A stretch of 64,000 nucleotides of DNA, from assembly GCA_014529385.2 (NCBI GenBank), contig CM043971.1, forward strand, positions 91,623,340-91,687,339, given 5' to 3'. The stretch is from Adiantum capillus-veneris (lineage: Eukaryota; Streptophyta; Polypodiopsida; Polypodiales; Pteridaceae). Below, in pieces: positions 34,636 through 47,281 of this stretch (the stretch's first letter is position 1; every line of letters starts with the position of its first letter). The notes below the pieces were generated by a model. It was not told the origin of the DNA, did not search any database, and saw nothing but the letters and a program-made list of their open reading frames with translations. Made by a program: the position numbers and the translations under genes.

Positions 34636-35688
34636 ATGGCTGATAATAATCAAGAGAGTAGAATGAACATTGATAGCTTTGATTTTGCACATGAAGGTGC
34701 TAATGATGATGCTCCCATGTTTGTGAATTATCTCATCGCTAGGTTGCAGCAAGCTATGGGCAACCCTGCTTTGCAAGCCGAAGTTACTCAACAACTTCAT
34801 GCTTATGGAAATTCCCTTCCTCTCCCAGAGGAAAGAGAGCTTAGGAGGCCTCTTGAAGAGACCCCCAAAAGAAGACTCTCTCCCATTCGAGAGGAGGAAT
34901 CCAAAGAGAAAGAAAGCAATGACAGTTTAAGTTCTTCTGAAGATGTGGCTCCACGAAGTTGGCGGTCTAGACAATCGCCTACTCCTCCCAAGAGGAAAAG
35001 AGCAACCTATAGTCCTTCTCCTCATCACTTTGAAAGGCAAGAGAGGAAACAAAGGAAGAAAAGGGCTAGGAAGAGGTCACCCTCTTCTCCTTCTTCTTCA
35101 CCTTCCTCCTCTTCCGATGAAAGTTATGGCTATTCTCCTAGAGAATACAAGAGGGGAGGACATCGCAAATAATTTCCTGCATGGCGAAGGTCACAAAAGC
35201 TAAAGAAGTTCAAGGAGGGAGGAAAGAGTATCTCTTTTCTCACCTACGATGGCACCTTTGGTGCTACCGACAAAGTGTTGGCCTTCATCCAGCAATTTGA
35301 TGCGGCCTTTGGGGACGAGGGCTTCACAGAGTCCTCCAAGCTACGCCATGTAGCTATGCACTTCCAAAAATCAGCTCATCAATGGTGGGCTAGCCTTCGT
35401 GGCAATGGAGAAGCCCCAAAGACATGGAAAACACTACGAGTTTCCATCATGAAGCAATTTCTTCCAAGCGATACTAAAGATAAAGTTCTTACCGAATGGC
35501 GCGGCTTGAAGCTTCTCTCTCATGATTCTATCAACAAGTATGTAGACAAGTTTTGGGATTTACATCTCAAAGCTACTGTCTTTCAAAATATAGACTTTGC
35601 CAAGCAAAGACAGCAATTCTGTGCGGATTACCTGAGGAGATGGCCGAATACATCAACTCTCAACGGCCTGGTACTATTACCGAAGTAA
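34636..35688 (+). pseudogene. Chromovirus Gag (broken)
   Basis: The ATG at 34636 opens a frame with a charged Ser/Arg-rich region (residues about 75-170). It meets a TAA at 35170-35172, then continues in the same frame into a Gag core (LAFIQQFDAAFG, HQWWASLRG, LTEWRGLKLL). A one-base frameshift near 35625 moves the frame to the zinc-knuckle part. Confidence 0.88.
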
Positions 35689-36650
35689 TCCATCACACCA
35701 TGGTTGCTTCACGCATCAATTTCTATCAAGGGGCTAGACGTAATGTCAAGCCCATGGAAAACAAAGATAAAAATGATGCAAAGGGGAAATCCAATGCACA
35801 AAATAATTCCCAAGGCACTTCCAACAACAAAAATAACAACAACAACAATCGGTCCAAGGAGAAGGGAGTTTACAAAGGTAAAAACAAACTCTCTCTTGAA
35901 GAGCTTGAAGATTTTCGCAAGGACCATAAATGTTTCAAGTGTGGGGAGCAAGGACATGGCTATCGTTCTTGCCCCAAGAAGAATACTCGCAATGAGACTC
36001 CTAGGGCTTCCACCATCGAAGCTCCAAAAGAGGATGCTCATTGCAAAGGATCATCACTCTCCTATGCTTGGGGAAAGGTAAGAGATTATGATGCCTTCAT
36101 CTTGTTTGACCCTGGCTCTACTCTCAACTTCATATCAATAGAGTTGGCCACCAAGTTGGGCATTCAAGCTTTTGGGATTGGAGATATAGTAACAACTGGT
36201 GCAGCTTTCAAGGGACAACAAGCCTTCGTTACTCCCTTGATTGGGAAGTTGAGGCTTCATGTCCAAAGCTATGTTGACAAAGAAGACTTCTTCATCTCTC
36301 CTCTCCAACATCAGGATGTTATCCTAGGGGCACCATGGTTTGATCGCATGGCTGCCAACATGAAGTTCCCTGAAAGGAGAATTTACTTCACCTACAGGGG
36401 AAAGAACATGTATATAGATGCTAGTGAGCGTGGTCGCACTATTACACTTGTAAATCCTCTTTCTTTTGATAAATCAATGAAGAGCTCAGTTTCTGCGTAC
36501 ATGATTTATGTCAAAGAGTCTCTAAAAGCTAATAATGTCTCATCAAATGAAAATGATAGGAATAAAGAAGAGTTAGACTTGTCTACTTTTCTAAAAGGAT
36601 TCCAAGATGTATTCATCGATGATATCCCTATGGACCTACCTCCAAAATGA
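35626..36650 (+). pseudogene. Chromovirus zinc knuckle and protease
   Basis: After the Gag frameshift come a poly-Asn stretch, a canonical knuckle (CFKCGEQGHGYRSC, about 35937-35978) and an aspartic protease with DPGST at about 36110, where most relatives have DSG or DTG, and ILGAP. A TGA at 36648-36650 separates it from the RT. Confidence 0.88.
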
Positions 36651-38132
36651 GGGGATGATGACCATCGTATTGAGCTCCTTCCACGGATCTCCCCGCCTAA
36701 CAAACCTCCTTATCGAGTCTCACAAGCTCAACAAGAGGAGATTATGAGGCAAGTACAGGAATTGGTAGACAAAGGGATGGTGAGGCCTAGTTCCTCTCCC
36801 TTTTGTTCTCCAGTCCTTTTAGTGCAAAAGAAAGATGGTACATACCGTATGTGTGTGGACTATCGAGCACTAAACCATATCACTATCAAAAACAGATTTT
36901 CTGTGCCTCGGGTAGAAGATCTCTTTGATAAGCTACAAGGCTCTACCTACTTCAGTACGATTGACCTTAAGAGTGGCTATCATCAAATAAGGATAGTGGA
37001 TGAAGATATCCTAAAGACCGCGTTTCGCACAACATTTGGTCTTTATGAATATCTAGTCATGCCTTTTGGCTTGACTAATGCACCAGCTACTTTCAATAGT
37101 CTCATGGAGAAAATTTTTATACCATATCGTAAATTCACTGGAGTGTTCTTTGATGATATCATCATCTACTCCAAATCTTTGGAGGAACATAAGCAACATC
37201 TCCAAGTGATTTTTCAAGCCTTGAGGGAAAACAAACTTTTTCTCAACCAAAAGAAAAGTGAATTCTTCCTTCAAGAGATTCAATATCTAGGTCATATTAT
37301 CTCTCACGATGGTATTAGTATGGATCCATCAAAGTTAGAGGTAATAAAATCATGGCCTAACCCAAGGAATCTACATGAGCTAAGAAGCTTTATTGGTATG
37401 TGTGCATACTATAGACGCTTCATAGCAAAATTCTCTCAAGTAGCAGGACCACTACATGACTTAACAAAGAAGAACGTTAAGTTTGTATGGACTGCTAAGG
37501 AGCAAAATGCTTTTGAAAAATTCAAAGAGAAGCTTACTTCCCAACCAGTCCTCGTGCTTCCGGATCTCTCAAAACCATTTGAGGTCCAATGTGATGCTTG
37601 TGGTGATTGCCTTGGAGCGGTTTTGCTTCAAGAAGGGCATGCCATAGCATATGAGAGCCGAAGGCTCAATAGTGATGAACGAGTCTTGGGAATTTATGAT
37701 AAAGAGCTTTTAACTGTTCTACATGCCCTAGATACATGGAAGCACTACCTATTGGGGACTCCATTTATCCTACGAACCGACCACCAAAGTCTCAAGTATT
37801 TCATGACGCAAACCAAACTTTTCGACAAACAAATGAGGTGGGCAAATTTTTTTTCGCAATTTAATTTCCATATTGCTCACATAGCTGGTAAGCACAATCA
37901 AGTTGCCGATGCACTTTCACGACGACCAAAAGTTAATGCAGTGTCTATAGCTACTCACAATGATCTATCCTCTATGATAGATGAGTATGCTACTGACCCT
38001 GACTTTAGAGACATAATGTCAGCCCTTGCTTTGGGGAAGAAAGAGGAACCATTCACCTTGCAGGATGGTTATCTTCTCCACGGCAATAGGCTATGTGTTA
38101 CCCATTCCCTTCGTGAGAAGGTTATGTATTAA
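36651..38132 (+). pseudogene. Chromovirus reverse transcriptase and RNase H
   Basis: A continuous frame with VDYRALN, STIDLKSGYHQI, MPFGLTNAPATF, the catalytic FFDD near 37150, YYRRFI, then RNase H with CDACGD, KELLTVLHAL and DHQSLKY. It ends at a TAA at 38130-38132. It would copy element RNA into DNA. Confidence 0.92.
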
Positions 38133-39425
38133 TCCCATGCTCCTCCATATGCAGGGCATAGAGGTATTCAACCTACTCTCTGAGGAGTAGAGACGTATTT
38201 CTATTGGCCTACCATGAAAGTGGACATACAAGAGTATGTTTCAAAATGTGTAGTATGCCAAAAGACCAAGTATGATAGAGGGAAGCAACCTGAATTACTC
38301 CAGCCATTGCCTATTCCAAATTCACCATGGGAGAGTATATCCATGGATTTCATCTTTGGATTACCCAAGTCTATCCATGGGAATATAGGAATATGGACAA
38401 TAGTCGACAGGTTTAGCAAGCAAGTACATTTTATTCCTATCAAAAAGACTATTAAGGCACATCAAATGGAAACTCTCTTCATATCTCAGATTTTCAAGCA
38501 CCATGGATTACCCACATCCATCGTGTCAGATAGAGATCCTAGAATGACCAGTAATTTTTGAAAAGGTCTCTTTGAAAATCTAGGAACAAGATTGAATTTC
38601 TCTTCGGCCTATCACCCACAAACGGATGGCCAAATTGAGATAGCCAATCTTACGATACTCGATCTACTCAAGACTTATGTTACCGAAGTAGATCAACGCT
38701 CACAATGGGAAAAGTATTTACCTCTAGTAGAGTATGCCTACAATAATACTGTACATACTTCTACGGGGAAAGCACCTTTCGAGATCATAGAGGGAAGACC
38801 TAAAAGTCCCTTGCTACTCAAAGTACATGGGAAGATCTTCGCCGCCGATGAGTATAGCCGTGACCTACAAGAATCTTTTCAAAAGATTAGGGAGGCTATA
38901 GCCATCTCTCATCAAAGGCAAAAAGCTGCTGCTGATAAGCACAGAAGAGCCTTAATGTTCAAAGAAAATGATTGTCTCTTACTCAAGTTTCCTAAGGCTC
39001 GATTAAGGCAAACGACGGGCAAAAATCCTACAGGCCATCAAAAGTATTATGCTAAACTAGCAAAAAGATACTATGGTCCTTTCCAAATCTTGAAGCCCAT
39101 CAATGAGACGGCTTATCAACTCAAGTTTCCCAACCATTGTCTTATACACAATGCCTTTCATGTAAGCCTACTTAAGCCCTATAAAGGAGAGCCACCAACT
39201 GAACCAATTATTGAAGACCCTCCCGAAGTTGAAGACCAAGAAGAGGTGCTACAACCCGAAGCTGTCCTTCGGCATGAAAACAAGGTACTACGACATGGTA
39301 AGATAATCCGACAGTATCTTATTAAGTTCAAAAATTATCCTTTTGAAGATGCTAAATGGATGCAAGGAGTACAACTTAAGGATAATATGAACCTTGTCAA
39401 TGCTTACAATGCTACATTAGAGTAA
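38133..39425 (+). pseudogene. Chromovirus integrase with chromodomain
   Basis: An HHCC finger (HAPPYAGHRG then CVVCQ), the DDE residues in MDFIFGLP, VSDRDPRM and QTDGQIEIAN, a YYGPFQIL module, then a chromodomain-like end (about 39255-39410; QYLIKFKNYPFEDAKW). Stops lie at 38181 and 38559. Chromodomains in such elements are thought to steer insertion to certain chromatin. Confidence 0.9.
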
Positions 39426-39772
39426 GCAAATGTACAACTCTCTTTTAAATGACTCATGTTTTTGTCTTATAAGCCTAATCCTCTTTTTAATTGTGCACAA
39501 ATTTAACTAGTATGCATGCTTAGAATCATGTTTGTGATGACGACGTCTCTCAAACACCAAGTAGAATTTGTCACTCTACTTTGGGAGAATGAAATGGACT
39601 AAAGAGCAGACATGCTTGCGGCAGCTATGTCTCCCAAGCACCAAATGGATTAGTCATCCATCTTGGAAAGATGTCGTAGGGTATAAAAGGGATCCTCTAC
39701 CCGCTAAGTACGATTGACTAATGACTAAGCCTTTATCTCTTCTACCTCATAGTCGAGGACGACTATGATTTC

Positions 39773-39785
39773 AAGAGAGAGGTAA
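39773..39785 (+). other. Polypurine tract of the chromovirus
   Basis: AAGAGAGAGGTAA directly before the 3' LTR. Confidence 0.75.
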
Positions 39786-41421
39786 TGTCATAAAATCTAA
39801 TATCTAACCAACCCAAATGATTTTCTCATATTAAATTGATCACTTAATGTGGGAGAATAAACGGGAACAAGTGTTAAGATATAGATATGTGCTTATAGAT
39901 CTATCTCAACACGGGGCCAATAGTAAAGGGACCCAAATGGGAGATGGTCTATCAAGAGCAAGGCTAACCAATGGAGCATAAGACCTTAGGTTTAGCTTCA
40001 TTGAAGACCTCCAATAATGTGTGTAAAAGTCCTTTGACCTTAGGTAAGCTAGGGCTGAGCTTGAGGTGGGAACCCGGCCCAAGCTCGAGGTGCTTGACCT
40101 GCTTGAGGTGCTTGTCGTGCTTGAGGTGTTTGTCCTGCTTGAGGTGCTTGATTAAGGTGCTTGAGGTTCTTGACTTACTCCATGCTTGAGGTGCTTGACT
40201 TGCCGCTTGATTAAGGTGCTTGAGGTGCCTTGACATGCTTGCCTGAGATGCTTATGGGAATACCCCCTAGTCCAAGTGCTTTGTCATGCTTGATGACTAA
40301 GGTGCTTGAGCTCCTAAAGTCAAAAGCATCCCTACAGGAGGGGGGGCGAGCCCTTTTCCTAGGGATTAGAGAGAGAACACACACTCACACTCACAAGGGA
40401 AGCCCCAACTTGAAGAGGCAGCAAGGACACATGTCAGGTCCCTACCCATGTTACCTTCATGTGTTGCTTGAAGCCTATTTTGGCTAGGCTTCAAAGGGGT
40501 CCAATGATAAATTACTTGAATTATCTAATTGTTTTTGCATTTATCAAGTACTCTCTCTCAAAGGGGAAAGGGGGACACTTGTCCCAAGGCTATCCCTGTT
40601 GCTTGTAATGGCTCCTTCTTGTGATTGGCTAGGCCTGGAGGGGTCCAATGAGCTTCAAGCATGAGCTACAAGGGGGGGTCGACCCAAGCAATCTAGGGGG
40701 GTGCTTAGGGGGTATACTCACCCACACACACTCACAAGCACTCACATTGTGTACTATGCAAAGTGCAAGAGCTCCCTCTCCTTCTCCAAGCAAGTAGAGG
40801 TTGAGAGCCTACACCAACACTCTTGGCTATGGAGTGCAAATCCATCCAAGAGCCATGCTTCAATGCTTGAGCTTGCCATCTATTTCTTCTTCATTACTAT
40901 GCTATTATGTATGCTAGCACAAGAGTTATGATAAGTGAGGAACTAGCTCTTTCTCGTATGAAATGTTTCTTCTTCCTCTTCCCTACCCTCATTCCCTGCT
41001 AGCTCTCTCCACCTTCGAAGGTGTTTGAGGTCTTGGGACTGAGGCTTGGTATAGTTAAAGCTTTCTTCAAGTTTAGGTTATGCTATGATGGTGATGCATG
41101 AAGCTTTCCATCTTCATTGCTTCACCTAGGTCACAAGGAACACAAAGAATGTATTGTAACAAGTCTCTCTTTATGGGAGAAATCATAATACAAATGCCTA
41201 TTGGAGGGGGGACTGGCTCCACATAAATCCGGTCATCAACTGTTGTCATGTTCTCTAAATTCTCTCTCTTGCAAAAGTATTGTCCATGCCAAGTTAACTA
41301 ATTGCTATAATTATGTTGCTATCTTCAATTATGTCTACCCGCTATGCTCACAAAATCATTTCTTGAAAGTACTCTCATTAAATTCCGCTACTCTCAAATT
41401 GAATAGGAAAATTCCATTACA
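39786..41421 (+). repeat. 3' LTR of the nested chromovirus
   Basis: 1636 bp, about 99% like the 5' LTR; one visible 2-bp indel (TATTGG versus TATTTTGG). Confidence 0.95.
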
Positions 41422-42256
41422 CAAGCTCTCCTTCCTTGATGCCTTTGTCCTTCAGTTTCTTGTCGAGCTTTTCTTTCGCCTGCGTAGCTTTCCTCTTGTA
41501 GCACTCGTATGCTGCTTCTCTTTTCCACTCAAGCTCAGCTAAGGTAAGAAGTTGATCCATCCATGCTTCTTGATCATCTTGTTCTGCTTTTCCATGAAGT
41601 CGCATTGTTGGAATGTTTAGCTCAATTGGCTGTAAAGCCTCTTGACCATAGACCAAGTGAAATGGTGTGAACTCCGTGGCTTCCCTATATGTGGTTCGAT
41701 ACGCCCACAAGGCACCATCCAAGAAGTCATCCCACAACTTTGTCTTGTTTTTCACCATCTTTCTAATAATGCCTGCAATGACACCATTAGCTTTTTCTAC
41801 CAGACCATTTGATTGGGGATAGTAGGGTGTACTGTGACGATGTAGAATGTGAAGTTCTTCACAGACTTCTTTGAGCAAGCCCTTTATAAACCTTGGACCA
41901 TTATCAGAAACAATCTCCAAAGGTGTGCCAAATCTACAACAAATGTGAGTGTAGACAAATTTGCTCACTGTCCTCTCATTTACCTTTGCCACACTTTGTG
42001 CTTCCACCCACCTAGTCATATAGTCCATAGCCACTAGAATGTAGAGTTTACCATTTTTTGTCCTAGGCAGAGGACCCATAGCATCAATGCCCCATTTTTC
42101 AAACGGACCATTTGCAAGGACTAACTGACGTGGACCATGTAACAGATGCTTTTTTCCATTAATCTGACAATTGTGGCAGCTTTTACACCAATGTTGAACA
42201 TCCACATGCAGATTTGGCCAAACATACCCCGCAAGCAAAATCTTCTTCACAGTTTA
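41422..42256 (-). pseudogene. Tat-like integrase, N-terminal and core part
   Basis: The minus-strand frame has CKSCHNCQ, the DDE residues in WGIDAMGPLP, VSDNGPRF and PQSNGLVEKANG, and a charged helical region. It is cut at the CAAGC site by the chromovirus; the rest is at 32587-32362. A TAA (42256-42254) lies in the finger region. Confidence 0.9.
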
Positions 42257-42697
42257 TTCTTGGGCAAAATGACCACCACATGTTTCTTCATGCAAACCTT
42301 TTAGAATGGCTGGGATCTCCTCAATAGTTGGTACTCTTTTGCACACTTGATCCTTCCCTCTTTGGTAGAGGGATCGTTCTAGGAAGAGATACACGCTTGC
42401 CTTCTTCATGAGTCTCCTCTTCTGAGACTTAGTGAAGTCTTGTGGAAACTCACCCTCCAAAATGTAGCCAATAATGGGAGTCAATGACTCCAATCCCTGG
42501 TATCTTGGTTGCTTCACAGCAGTTGCCACCATGATGACCTGCACTTCTTTCTCAACACATGTAACTGCTTGCTGTGAAAGTAAATCGGCATCTTCATTAT
42601 GTTTCCTAGGAATATGATATAGTTGCACTTCTTCAAATTGATTAAACAATCTACGAATGGCATGAACTTTTGTCCATAAGCTTTCATTCTTGCATGC
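42257..42697 (-). pseudogene. Tat-like region between second RNase H and integrase
   Basis: The frame contains YHIPRKHNEDADLLSQ, the end of the second RNase H, and HEETCGGHFAQE, the start of the integrase finger. It lies between the TGA at 42700-42698 and the TAA at 42256-42254. Confidence 0.8.
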
Positions 42698-43918
42698 TCA
42701 AATGCCTAAAATCTGTTTAACAATGAGAAGTGCATCTCCCTTTACCATGAGACGTTGTATCCCTTGGCCAATGCACATCTTCAAACCATGAAGTAGTGTC
42801 TCGTATTTTGCTTCATTGTTGCTAGTTGAACTTGGTAGATTGAACTTCTCTTTCATGACCACCTCCCCACTTGGGTTGAGCAACACTAGCCCTCCCCCTG
42901 CTTTTCCTGTGGCTCGTCTAAAAGCTCCATCAAAGAACAAGGTAAAAGCATTAGGAATATTTTTCGGTGGTGGCAATGGTAGGGTCTTTATTTCAGGCAC
43001 CTTAATCTCCTTCTCATGTACCCTATAAGTAAAGATCCCTGCCAATTGTGCACTCACACTATCTTCTACCTTGAAAGAGTATTGGAACTCTTGCAGTTCC
43101 ATAATCCACTTTGAGATCCTAGTGCTAAGATTCATTTGAGATGACACCCAAGGAAACAAATTTTCTGCAGTGAGAATTACAAAAGGTTTTGGTAGCAAGT
43201 AGGATCTAAACTTTCTCACCGCAAACATGAGAGAAAGCATCATGAGTTCTGCCTCCATGTAGCTTCTCTCCAAAGCATTCATGACCCTACTAGCAAAGTA
43301 GATGGGTCGCGACCTGGTACTGTGGGGATCTTGTTGTAATAAAACTGCACCAATTGTTTCCTTCCCAACACTAGAGCTAACAAAGAATGTGTACTCCCAA
43401 CAAGGAGGCATGAGTGTTGGTAGCTCCGACAAAATGACTTTAATGTTACAAAAGTACTCTTCAAGCTCCTCAGACGATGCAAATTCTACTTGTTGTGTCA
43501 ACTTTTGGAAAGGATGAAGCAACTCCAAAGCTAAGTGAATAAAGCGTGACATATACTTCACCTTTTGAATGAATGAGATGACCTCTCTGAGATTCTTGGG
43601 TGATGGGAGCTCAATAAGAGCCTTTGCCTTTGAAGGATCCACCTCAATGCCTTTATAGGAAACCTTGTGACCGAGCAAGATCACTTCATCCTTAACTATG
43701 TGGCACTTGTCGGGGTTAAGTTGACCTCCCATGTCGTAGAGCTTCTTTAAACCTTCTTCTATCCTTTGTAGATGCAATGATTTTGAGCTATAAATGCAGA
43801 AATCATCAATGAACACCCTAATTGACTTTCCAAAGAATGCTTGAAACACCACGTTCATGAAACGTTGGAATGTTGCAGGAGCATTTGTCAGACCAAACAG
43901 CCATGACTCTAAAAGCAT
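42698..43918 (-). pseudogene. Tat-like RT, RNase H and additional RNase H
   Basis: In order: FGLTNAPATFQRF, catalytic FIDDF near 43800, RNase H with AVLLQQD and RSYMEAELM, then a second RNase H with FFDGAFRRATGKAGGG, NNEAKYETLLHG and KGDALLIVKQI. The second module resembles plant/archaeal-type RNase H and marks the Tat branch. A one-base shift near 43915 separates it from the upstream RT part. Confidence 0.9.
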
Positions 43919-45035
43919 AGCAACCCCAAGGAGTGATAAAGGTTGTTTTCAATCGATCTTCCAATGCGATACCTATTTGAAAGTAACCTGAGTAGCCATC
44001 ACACACAGTGTACTTCTCATGACCAGCTACCTCATTTAGTATGTCATCTTGAAATGGGAGGGGAAAGTGATCTCTTTTTGTTGCCTCATTGAGTGGACGG
44101 TAATCCACACACACCCTCCACTTGCCTTTTTTCTTAGGAGTGACAACAACGGGAGAGACCCACTCTGAATTCTCCACTGGATAAATGAAACTTGCTGCTA
44201 GAAGCTTTCTTACCTCCTTGAGTAAAGCCTGCTCCTTGATGACTCCTAGCCTTCGTAGCTTCTGAGCCTTAGGTGTGGCCTCTGGCTTCAACTCAATTTT
44301 GTGTTGAACAGCATCTACTCCACGCACATCGGTGTAGTCTTTAGCAAAAAGCCTAGGAAATTTTCTTAACACACCTTTGAGCTCCTCTCGTTCCTCCTTT
44401 GTAAGTGTTGTAGATAACATACCTTCTAGCATTCTTTCATCTTCCACTTTTTGGCTCTCTTGGGAACCTACCTCTTCCAAACGTGGGCAAGAGGTCTCCT
44501 GGTTGTTTGGCTTAAACCTTACCCCCATGACTTCGATGGAAGACTCCTCTTCAGTAATGCTCCCGCTAATTTCTCCTTCCGAAGTGCTATCGGTCCAGCC
44601 TTCCTCCGTCTCACTTTGAGATGATTCTTCATGGAGCTCCTCTTGGCGTTGCTCCTTCATGTCAAAAACAACCTTCTTATGATTGTCATTCCTACAAATT
44701 AGCTTTCCACTCTCCCAATCCTGCAAAGCTCGCATTTTCATTAGCCATGGTCTCCCTAGGATAAATGGGTAACCATTTCCTTTGGTAGACATGACATAGA
44801 AATCCACTGCCTTCTTAATGCCAAAGTCCTCCACAAAAACATTTTTACAAATGCCTACGCACCTAGCCTTGCTATTTTTTTCCATCTTGACTTTAATTTC
44901 AGGTGTCTCATGGATGTGCATGCCTAGTTTTTGCATGAGTCCCTCTGTCATGATGCAAATTTGTGCACCCCCATCCACAAGACCTTTCCTAACCAATCTT
45001 CCTTTGATGTAACAATCTAGCACAGGTGTAATATC
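43919..45035 (-). pseudogene. Tat-like protease and N-terminal RT
   Basis: The protease has DGGAQICIMTE (near 44975) and ILGRPWL. An acidic linker leads to the RT start (SPVVVTPKKKGKWRVCVDYRPLNE). The DGGA active site is shared with the TR-GAG element at 18104-27108. Confidence 0.9.
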
Positions 45036-46333
45036 CTAATTCATTTCAGCATGTGCAATTTTTACAACAGGCACACTCTCTTTTACCTTTCTCCTAGTGC
45101 TAACTGCCTTTGTTAAATCCCTCCTAACTTGTGGACATAATGCAAGAAACTGAGGCCATGAGATATCAGGACCCTTACCTCTCATATCTTCCAACAAGTT
45201 GTATGGAGCCATACCATGTCCAAGAGGGAAGTCTTGGAGATTGATACGACGTCGAGTTCTCTTAGCTTCCTTGGTCTCCTTTGCCTTCTTGCCTCGTCCA
45301 TGGTCACTCTGTGATGTGACACCTTCTTTCTCTTTACCCTTCCCTCGGCCACGCTTAATGCCATTTGCTTCCATGTCAACCTCATTTGAATTTGTCACCT
45401 CTACCACATGCACATTTGGATCTGGAAAAGGTGGAACTCCTTCTACCCCTAGTGGAGGTGGTCTTGGTCCATTTGGTCTTTGTAGAAGCCTTGGTTGTTG
45501 ACCAGTTCCTTCACCTGCATTCATCACTGGGTAATTCAAGTTAGGTCTCCCTGGCTCCCCACGGGGCCAAGGACAATTATACATCCCATGTCCGGACTCA
45601 CCGCAATTCCAACATTGCAAGACTCTCCTAGGTCGTGAATATCGCTCTTTAGACTTCTTTGCTTGTCCCTTTGGACCTACAGCTTGTGCAAGGTGAATTG
45701 ACAGGCTGCTTAAAGATTCATTTAACTTCTCAATCACTTCCGCCATTACCTCAGGAAGCTCCCTAGATGTTGATGCTTGTGACTTACCTTTGGGTCTAAG
45801 ACCTTCTATTGGAATCTCCCCCCTTAAGCACTTGAGTTTCCTATATTTCTCAGCAGCCCTAGTTTCAGCTGCATCAAAGGTAGCAGGTGCACCCGTCTCA
45901 ACTTTTACCTTAAGGTCAGGAAAGAGTCCAGCTATGAGCCTCTCCTTCTTTAGAAATTTTGCACCATCACCAGGGTTAGCAACATTTCTCACCCATACAA
46001 CCCAAAGACGTAGAAACTCTTGTTTATACATGTAGTAGTCATCTAAGTCTTTTTGTTTGTGAGAGACAATATCTTGCCATAGCTTTTTTGAGTGTTTTGG
46101 GGATCAAAGAAGTACCTCTTAAAATGATTCACAACTTCCGTGTAATTCCCTTCAACGTCCTTAGTCAAAGAGTCAAACCAAGTGCTAGCATCTTTCCTAA
46201 GGACCACCTCAAACATCTCTAGACGTTCTTGATCAGTTACTATCCTCTTGATACGGCAAGACATCTTGAAATTCGCCAAAAATAATTCTGCATCCTCTCT
46301 AGGCTCTCCAAAGAAAAGAGGATATCCAGACAT
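45036..46333 (-). pseudogene. Tat-like Gag
   Basis: The minus-strand ATG at 46333 opens a Gag core (STWFDSLTKDVEG). A frame change at an A6 run near 46087 leads to the second half, with zinc knuckle CWNCGESGHGMYNC and a basic C-terminus. A TAG at 45038-45036 separates it from the protease. Confidence 0.88.
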
Positions 46334-46946
46334 TTAGCGTTGGCTCTCCATCGAATTGATTCCAAAGTGATGCACGTTTTTGTTTTTTTCAATAATATTC
46401 TCTAAATTGCAATCTATTATACAACAAAATGAAAATATTCACATCAAATGACCTATGTTAATCAATTAGAGGTAGGATGACAGGGTTTGGTGATGCGAGA
46501 ATTTCTCCTACTCTTTGGGCACCAAACATGAACACCATACGCTGTTGAAAACAGATTTTTCTACTAATTGCAATGTTTACTCTAATGTGTGGAGTGAAAT
46601 GGAAGGGGAAAACCTCTATTCTTGGGCCATTATTCATGGTCTATGCATGACCTAATTCTTAAAACAAAACAAAAATATAGATGTCCAAACTAAGGTCGTA
46701 CCTAATAAGAGGCAAAATAAAAGGATTTACTGAAGCGTTTATCTCAGCCAACCTACGAGGGTCCAAAATTCTACGAATTACTCTTTAAAATTGTAACTTA
46801 GTACTAAAAATTATGTGCACCTTTTGCATTGCAATGGGAATAAAAGGATCATACAAATTCTCGTGATTCATGCAAGCTACTTGATTATGCTAAAGGTTGA
46901 GCCTACACAAATCATACACAAGCCGTCCTCAGTGGGGCACCAAAAT
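46334..46946. other. Tat-like element leader region
   Basis: Non-coding, between the 5' LTR and gag. On the minus strand, TGGTGCCCCACTGAGGACGG begins a few bases inside the LTR edge and is the likely primer site. Confidence 0.6.
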
Positions 46947-47197
46947 TGAGGCGATCCGGGGCGGGCAACATGAAGAGTGGCCTCTAAGCACTCTTCTAGG
47001 CTCCCGTGCTGCTCAATTGGGGCCGGGGCAACCACAAGCACAACACAACAACAAAACCCACAGCCAAACCCAAACAAGATAGGGGCACTACCTAGTTAGA
47101 GAGCGAACTAGGACGCAAAAGAGGAGAATCCCTTAGCAATACAAGCGAGAAGGAATGGTACACTATCACTAATTTCAATGCTACAAATACACACACC

Positions 47198-47281
<84 letters not shown>

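Larger units (their letters stand above)
32588..41421 (+). mobile_element. Chromovirus-type Ty3 LTR retrotransposon, nested
   Basis: 8,834 bp with LTRs 32588-34221 and 39786-41421, TSD CAAGC, initiator-Met-type primer site, Gag, protease, RT, RNase H, integrase and a C-terminal chromodomain. About 16-17 substitutions and one 2-bp indel separate the LTRs, roughly 1%, so it is younger than its host element but older than the TR-GAG element. Stops at 35170, 36648, 38130, 38181 and 38559 and a frameshift near 35625 mean this copy is inactive. Confidence 0.95.
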